NCBI GenBank assembly: GCA_023416055.1
Contig: JAEZIH010000292.1
Location: forward strand, 1-12,664
Length of the DNA: 12,664 nt
Direction: 5' to 3'
Origin: Pseudomonadota bacterium
GTDB lineage: Bacteria > Pseudomonadota > Alphaproteobacteria > Caulobacterales > Caulobacteraceae
Shown here in pieces: positions 7,536-12,664 of the stretch. Every line of letters begins with the position of its first letter. Positions within the stretch are counted from its first letter, which is position 1. The translations under genes were made by a program, and so were the position numbers. The notes beneath the pieces are model-generated. The model searched no databases and was not told where the DNA came from. It worked only from the letters and a program-made list of their open reading frames with translations.

Positions 7536-8384
7536 CTACTGCGCCGTCCAGCCGCCGTCGATGGAGAAGCTGGCGCCGTTGGCGGAGGCGCCGAGGTCGG
7601 AGACGAGGTAGAGCATCATGCCCACCAGCTCGTCGGTGGTGACGAAGCGCTTGGTCGGCTGGGAGCCGAGGATGACGTCCTTGAGCACCTGGTCCCTGGA
7701 CATGCCGCGGGTGCGCGCCTGGTCGGCGATCTGCTTCTCCACGATCGGCGTCTCGACGAAGCCGGGGCAGATGGCGTTGCAGGTGATGCCGTCCTGGGCG
7801 ACTTCGAGGGCCACGGTCTTGGTGAAGCCGATGACGCCGTGCTTGGCGGCGACGTAGGCCGACTTGAACGGGCTGGCGACCAGGCCGTGGGCCGAGGCGA
7901 CGTTGATGATCCGGCCGCGGCCCTGGGCCTTCATGATCGGGATGGCCGCGCGGGTCGCGTAGAAGGTCGACGAGAGGTTGACCGCGATGATCTGCTCCCA
8001 CTTGTCGGCCGGGAATTTCTCCACCGCCTCGACGTGCTGGACGCCGGCGTTGTTGATCAGGATGTCCAGGCGGCCCAGCTGGTGGCGGGCGAAGGCGACC
8101 ATGTCGGCGACCTCGTCGCCGCGGGTCATGTCGGCGGCGTGGTAGCGCACCCGCACGCCGCAGCTGGCTTCCATCTCGGCCCGGGTCCGCTCGATCTCGG
8201 ACGGGTCGCCCAGGCCGTTGAGGACGACGTCGCCGCCGCGCGAGGCGATGGCGCGGGCCATGGCCAGGCCGATGCCAGAGGTGGAGCCCGAAATGACGGC
8301 CACCTGGCCCTTCAGGTCGCCGATGTCGCGGAAGGGAGCCGCCTCGGACTGGGAACCATCACCACGCTTGGGCCACTGGAACAT
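7536..8384 (-). CDS. bdhA: D-3-hydroxybutyrate dehydrogenase
   Basis: This 282-residue short-chain dehydrogenase should interconvert 3-hydroxybutyrate and acetoacetate with NAD in the cytoplasm, in ketone-body or polyhydroxybutyrate turnover. It shows the dinucleotide motif GSTSGIG (33-39), NNAG (111-114), Asn136, catalytic Ser164 (in ASAHG), and Tyr177/Lys181 (YVAAK). VQHVEAVEKFPADKW (115-129) and SAHGLVASPFKSAY (164-177) are specific to 3-hydroxybutyrate dehydrogenases. The last residues, GWTAQ, also match. Compared with usual members of about 260 residues it has about 22 extra N-terminal residues, polar and charged, before DLKGQVAVISG. No ATG, GTG or TTG in frame would remove this extension, and AAGAG lies 6 bases before the ATG, so it seems real. 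It is downstream of yaaA on the same strand with a 64-base gap. Confidence 0.93.
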   Translation of the reverse strand: MFQWPKRGDGSQSEAAPFRDIGDLKGQVAVISGSTSGIGLAMARAIASRGGDVVLNGLGDPSEIERTRAEMEASCGVRVRYHAADMTRGDEVADMVAFARHQLGRLDILINNAGVQHVEAVEKFPADKWEQIIAVNLSSTFYATRAAIPIMKAQGRGRIINVASAHGLVASPFKSAYVAAKHGVIGFTKTVALEVAQDGITCNAICPGFVETPIVEKQIADQARTRGMSRDQVLKDVILGSQPTKRFVTTDELVGMMLYLVSDLGASANGASFSIDGGWTAQ

Positions 8385-8448
8385 GCAAGTCTCTTCGTCT
8401 GTCTGTCCGGCCAGCCTAGCCGTTCGCGGATGCGAAGGCGACAGGGCC

Positions 8449-9219
8449 TCACGAATTTCCTGATCTGATGAATATCCAGTCGGTATCGGTCGAGGCGGCC
8501 TTGTCGAAACGGTAGCCGTCGCGGTCGAACGCCTTCAGGTCCTCGGCCCTGTCGACGCGTTGATCGACGGCGAAACGGGCCATGGTCCCGCGCGCCCGCT
8601 TGGCGAAGAAGGAGATGATGCGGCTCTCGCCGTCGCGGCTCTCGCGGAAGTGCGGCGTCACCACCGGCAGCTTCAGCGCCCGGGCGTCGACGGCGCCGAA
8701 ATATTCCTGGCTGGCCAGGTTCACCAGCGTCGGGTCGTCGTGCCCCTCGGCGTCGGCGTTCAGCTGCCTTGAGATCCGGTCGCCCCAAAAGTCGTAGAGG
8801 CTTGAGCCGCGGCGCGTCTTCAGCCGCGTGCCCATTTCGAGACGGTACGGCTGGATGCGGTCCAGCGGCCTGAGCAGGCCGTAGAGGCCCGACAGGATGC
8901 GCAGCCGCTCCTGGGCCCAGGCCAGCGCCTCGGCGTCGAGGTCGCGCGCCTTCAGCCCTTCATAGACGTCGCCGGCGAAGGCGAAGGCCGCCTGCACGCC
9001 GTCGGTCGATTCCGCGTTGAAGGCCTGGAAGCGGGCGCGGTTCAGACGGGCCAGGTCCTCCGAAATCCCCATCAGCTGGCGCAGCTCGGCCACGCTGCGG
9101 CCGCGCGCGGTACGCGCCAGCGAGGCGGTGTCCTCGCGGAAACGCCGCTCGGACGCGGGCAGGGCGGGGTCGGCTTCGGTGAAGTCCAGCCGCTTGGCCG
9201 GAGACAGGACGATCAGCAT
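8449..9219 (-). CDS. yaaA: Peroxide stress protein YaaA (DUF328/UPF0246)
   Basis: This is a 256-residue member of the YaaA family. E. coli YaaA is induced by OxyR and lowers intracellular free iron during hydrogen peroxide stress, limiting Fenton damage to DNA; the family fold binds DNA. Family landmarks are the N-terminus MLIVLSPAKRLDF, the central SGLYGLLRPLDRIQPYRLEMGT, LYDFWGDRI, NLASQEYF, the basic PHFRESRDG and SFFAKRARG, and a C-terminal DTDWIFIR. Length matches the family. The ATG (9217-9219) has AGGG only four bases upstream, inside a possible hairpin. It lies 42 bases after nnrD and 64 bases before bdhA on the same strand. Its nearness to an iron-uptake cluster is suggestive, but bdhA lies between them and they need not share control. 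Confidence 0.93.
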   Translation of the reverse strand: MLIVLSPAKRLDFTEADPALPASERRFREDTASLARTARGRSVAELRQLMGISEDLARLNRARFQAFNAESTDGVQAAFAFAGDVYEGLKARDLDAEALAWAQERLRILSGLYGLLRPLDRIQPYRLEMGTRLKTRRGSSLYDFWGDRISRQLNADAEGHDDPTLVNLASQEYFGAVDARALKLPVVTPHFRESRDGESRIISFFAKRARGTMARFAVDQRVDRAEDLKAFDRDGYRFDKAASTDTDWIFIRSGNS

Positions 9220-9261
9220 GCGGCCCTGTTAGGCCGCTTCGCCGCGGAATTGAACCGCGGC
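9220..9261 (-). other. Two tandem hairpins between nnrD and yaaA
   Basis: The whole 42-base gap is nearly filled by two perfect inverted repeats. GCCGCGG (9241-9247) pairs with CCGCGGC (9255-9261) around a 7-base loop and touches the nnrD stop. GCGGCC (9220-9225) pairs with GGCCGC (9232-9237) around a 6-base loop and touches the yaaA ATG. Neither is followed by a T-run, so they are not standard terminators. They could limit read-through, stabilise the nnrD transcript end, or reduce yaaA translation. Confidence 0.4.
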
Positions 9262-10540
<1,279 letters not shown>

Positions 10541-10553
10541 CCGCCGCCACCAT

Positions 10554-10582
10554 CGGCCGCTCCCCCGAGCGGCCGTTTCTCT
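10554..10582 (+). terminator. Terminator-like hairpin between glnB and glnA
   Basis: CGGCCGCTC (10554-10562) and GAGCGGCCG (10567-10575) form a perfect 9-base-pair stem with a CCCC loop, starting 13 bases after the glnB stop. The short run TTTCTCT follows at 10576-10582, so the tail is only moderately U-rich. It is likely a partial terminator or processing site that sets different glnB and glnA levels in one operon. A full terminator would require a separate glnA promoter in the remaining 28 bases, which I do not see. Confidence 0.6.
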
Positions 10583-10610
10583 ATCCTCCCCCAAGAAACG
10601 GACCCTCGAG

Positions 10611-12017
10611 ATGAGCGCCAAGAAAATTCTTTCGGAGATCAAGGAGAAGGACGTCCAGTACGTCGACCTCCGGTTCACCGACACCAAGGGACGCATGCAG
10701 CACGTCACCTTCGACATCGACCTGGTCGACGAAGAGTTCCTTGAGGAAGGCACCATGTTCGACGGGTCCTCGATCGCCGGCTGGAAGGCGATCAACGAGT
10801 CCGACATGCTGCTGAAGCCGGACCTGAACGGCTGGTGGATCGATCCCTTCTACCAGCAGACCACCCTGTTCCTGTTCTGCGACGTGCTGAACCCCGACAC
10901 GGGCGAGCCCTACAACCGCGACAGCCGCTCGATGGCCAAGAAGGCGCTGGCCTATGTGCAGTCGTCGGGCGTGGGCGACACGGTCTTCTTCGGGCCGGAA
11001 GCCGAGTTCTTCATCTTCGACGACGTGCGCTGGTCGACCCAGCCGCACGACACCGGCTACGCCTATGACTCGACGGAGCTGCCGTCCAACACCGGCGCGG
11101 AATATTCCGAAGGCAACATGGGCCACCGCCCGACGCACAAGGGCGGCTACTTCCCGGTCAATCCGACCGACAGCGGCCAGGATCTGCGCGGCGAGATGCT
11201 GGGCGTGATGCGCGACCTGGGCATGCAGCCCGAGAAGCACCACCACGAGGTCGCCCCGGCCCAGCACGAACTGGGCCTCAAGTTCAGCGACCTGCTGACC
11301 ATGGCCGACCGGCTGCAGCTGTACAAATACGTCATCCACAACGTCGCCGCCGCCTACGGCAAGACGGCGACCTTCATGGCCAAGCCGACCTTCGGCGACA
11401 ACGGCTCGGGCATGCACGTGCACCAGTCGATCTGGCGCGACGGCAAGCCGCTGTTCGCCGGGGACAAGTACGCCGGCCTGTCGGACATGTGCCTGTGGTA
11501 CATCGGCGGCATCATCAAGCACGCCAAGGCCATCAACGCCTTCGCCAACTCGACGACCAACTCCTACAAGCGCCTGGTCCCGGGCTACGAGGCGCCGGTC
11601 AAGCTGGCGTATTCGTCGCGCAATCGCTCGGCCTCGATCCGCATCCCGTGGGTGTCGTCGCCGAAGGCCAAGCGCATCGAGGCCCGCTTCCCCGACCCGA
11701 TGGGCAACCCCTACCTGACCTTCACCGCCCTGCTGATGGCCGGCCTCGACGGCATCGAGAACCGCATCGACCCGGGCGCGGCGGCCGACAAGAACCTGTA
11801 CGACCTGCCGCCGGAAGAGCGGAAGAACATTCCGGAGGTGGCTGGCAGCCTGCGCGAGGCCCTCGAGGCCCTCGACGCCGACCGCGCCTTCCTCAAGAAG
11901 GGCGGCGTCATGGATGACGACTTCATCGACAGCTACATCGAGCTGAAGATGGAGGAGGTCATGCGCCTCCAGCTCCACCCGCACCCGGTGGAGTTCGACA
12001 TGTACTACAGCTGCTGA
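10611..12017 (+). CDS. glnA: Glutamine synthetase type I
   Basis: This is the 468-residue dodecameric GSI, which makes glutamine from glutamate, ammonia and ATP. Residues seen include Asp51 (in MFDGSSI), metal ligands Glu130 and Glu132 (in GPEAEFF), Glu213 and Glu220 (in [11 protein letters not shown]), His269 (in GMHVHQS), the NRSASIRIP segment and EARFPDP. The adenylylation site [10 protein letters not shown] places the target Tyr at residue 397, the same number as in E. coli, so activity should be controlled by GlnE. PII from the gene just upstream is the known controller of that step. The C-terminus ends [11 protein letters not shown], close to the family norm. The start ATG (10611-10613) is fixed by family alignment; its ribosome site is weak (a GGA 8 bases upstream). 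A good terminator follows. No truncation or missing key residue. Confidence 0.98.
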   Translation: MSAKKILSEIKEKDVQYVDLRFTDTKGRMQHVTFDIDLVDEEFLEEGTMFDGSSIAGWKAINESDMLLKPDLNGWWIDPFYQQTTLFLFCDVLNPDTGEPYNRDSRSMAKKALAYVQSSGVGDTVFFGPEAEFFIFDDVRWSTQPHDTGYAYDSTELPSNTGAEYSEGNMGHRPTHKGGYFPVNPTDSGQDLRGEMLGVMRDLGMQPEKHHHEVAPAQHELGLKFSDLLTMADRLQLYKYVIHNVAAAYGKTATFMAKPTFGDNGSGMHVHQSIWRDGKPLFAGDKYAGLSDMCLWYIGGIIKHAKAINAFANSTTNSYKRLVPGYEAPVKLAYSSRNRSASIRIPWVSSPKAKRIEARFPDPMGNPYLTFTALLMAGLDGIENRIDPGAAADKNLYDLPPEERKNIPEVAGSLREALEALDADRAFLKKGGVMDDDFIDSYIELKMEEVMRLQLHPHPVEFDMYYSC

Positions 12018-12042
12018 TCGACAGCCGGGGCTGACGATCCAG

Positions 12043-12074
12043 GGCGCCGGGCGGGAGACCGTCCGGCGTCCTTT
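12043..12074 (+). terminator. Intrinsic terminator after glnA
   Basis: The stem CGCCGGGCGG (12045-12054) pairs with CCGTCCGGCG (12059-12068) around a GAGA tetraloop, with one G-U pair, and can extend by two pairs on the outside. TTT follows after CC. It starts 25 bases after the glnA stop. The U-tract is short but the stem is strong, and it separates glnA from the next gene on the same strand. Confidence 0.7.
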
Positions 12075-12077
12075 CAC

Positions 12078-12090
12078 ATTGCGTCGCAAT
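12078..12090. repeat. 13-base palindrome ATTGCG-T-CGCAAT
   Basis: This is a perfect 6-base inverted repeat around one T in the gap between the glnA terminator and the exported protein gene, 52 bases before that gene's ATG. It could be an operator for the downstream gene. Such short palindromes are expected a few times by chance in a window of this size, so support is weak. Confidence 0.2.
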
Positions 12091-12142
12091 CCGGCCTCAT
12101 CCTGCAGTCAAGCTTCGCACGCCTGCATGGAGGAGGACGCTC

Positions 12143-12664
12143 ATGGGTCTCGTCAGGGTTGCAGTTCTGGCGCTGCTGGCCGTCGCCTTCGCAACGCCCG
12201 CAGCGGCCATTCCGGAAGAGGACTGGACCGCTTTTGTGGACGGGAGCTACAGCCCGTACGGAGGCGACGAGGAGCCGGACTGGGAGGACCATCTCTACCT
12301 CGCGGTGGAGGAGGAGGCGGACATTCCCCGCGCCCTCGCCCGCTTCGGACGCGCCATCGGCCTCGCCCCCGACCAGGCCGAAGCCTATGCGGAGGTCATC
12401 GTCGCCACCGTCATCCTGCGCGAACGCTGCCAGCAGGAAACCTGCGCTTTCGTCCCGGGCGAGCCGGCCTGGGAGCGGACGCTGACGCCCGCCCTGGCGG
12501 AGCCCAGCGGCGAACTCCTGTGGGTGGTCGGGCGCAACCTCGTCGGCGGCTTCCGGGCCATGAGCCCGCACGCCTTCATTGGCGGGATCCAGGAGCACCC
12601 GGCCCGGGTGGCGGTCCTGACCCGCCTCTTCGAGTACACGGAGGATTCGGCCCTCGTGACGGGG
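12143..12664 (+). CDS. Exported protein of unknown function, 5' part (3' end outside window)
   Basis: The frame is open from the ATG at 12143 to the last base (174 codons), so the gene runs off the window. A strong ribosome site, GGAGGAGG at 12129-12136, lies 6 bases upstream. The first 22 residues are a clear signal peptide: MGLVRVAVLALLAVAFATPAAA, with cleavage expected after the final AAA. The mature part starts with an acidic stretch (IPEEDW, then GGDEEPDWEDH). A segment RALARFGRAIGLAPDQAEAY (about residues 69-88) looks like one tetratricopeptide-type helical repeat, followed by a Cys pair (RERCQQETCAF). I do not recognise a family. TPR-like content suggests a periplasmic protein with a helical repeat, but a single match is not enough to assign it. 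It lies 125 bases after glnA, beyond a terminator, so it is probably transcribed on its own. Confidence 0.8.
   Translation, partial: MGLVRVAVLALLAVAFATPAAAIPEEDWTAFVDGSYSPYGGDEEPDWEDHLYLAVEEEADIPRALARFGRAIGLAPDQAEAYAEVIVATVILRERCQQETCAFVPGEPAWERTLTPALAEPSGELLWVVGRNLVGGFRAMSPHAFIGGIQEHPARVAVLTRLFEYTEDSALVTG

Noticed and set aside
8385..8448. Possible Caulobacter-type promoter (TTCGCAT ... GCTAGGCT) before bdhA
   Set aside because: The match to the -10 consensus is partial and the spacer of about 9 bases is short, so I do not call it.
10581..12089. A 502-codon open frame on the - strand opposite glnA
   Set aside because: It is antisense to the well-conserved glnA and has the same low-complexity composition as the other shadow frames; no domain is visible.
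12074..12598. A 174-codon open frame on the - strand at the right edge
   Set aside because: It lies opposite the exported protein gene, which has a strong ribosome site and a signal peptide. The antisense frame has neither and shows no domain.

Overview
This is an ordinary-looking chromosomal stretch from a high-GC alphaproteobacterium. The gene set, the long open frames in every direction caused by GC-rich codon use, and the protein sequences are most like Caulobacterales, probably Brevundimonas. That assignment is by recall of family sequences, not by a search. I see no phage, insertion sequence, CRISPR array, tRNA or rRNA. Genes are tightly packed: the largest gaps are about 120 bases and several neighbours overlap or abut.

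Layout, left to right. (1) 1-545: the 3' part of a trypsin-like serine protease (+). It meets head-on, with no gap, a large acyl-CoA dehydrogenase of the DmdC-like type (546-2327, -). (2) 2452-4010 (+): a diheme cytochrome b561-type membrane protein, then a Sua5-type threonylcarbamoyl-AMP synthase for tRNA t6A37. (3) 4014-7454 (-): a compact iron-uptake cluster transcribed right to left. It holds a TonB-dependent siderophore receptor, a PepSY-TM inner-membrane protein starting 4 bases after it, and a 60-residue two-helix membrane protein coupled by an ATGA overlap. A long imperfect inverted repeat sits in the leader of the receptor gene. (4) 7536-10083 (-): 3-hydroxybutyrate dehydrogenase (bdhA), the peroxide-stress protein yaaA and a stand-alone NAD(P)H-hydrate dehydratase (nnrD). 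(5) 10202-12017 (+): glnB (PII) and glnA (glutamine synthetase I), the standard alphaproteobacterial nitrogen-control pair. A terminator-like hairpin lies between them and a good intrinsic terminator follows glnA. (6) 12143-12664 (+): the 5' part of an unrecognised exported protein that runs off the window.

Functionally there are two clear modules. One is outer-membrane ferric-siderophore import with its inner-membrane partner. The other is nitrogen assimilation, in which PII is modified at Tyr51 and glutamine synthetase is adenylylated at Tyr397; both residues are present. The other genes are housekeeping or catabolic (tRNA modification, metabolite repair, peroxide stress, ketone-body/PHB and acyl-CoA oxidation). 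I did not find a convincing new system. The most worthwhile leads are the small coupled membrane protein of the iron cluster, the receptor leader repeat, and the glnB-glnA hairpin.
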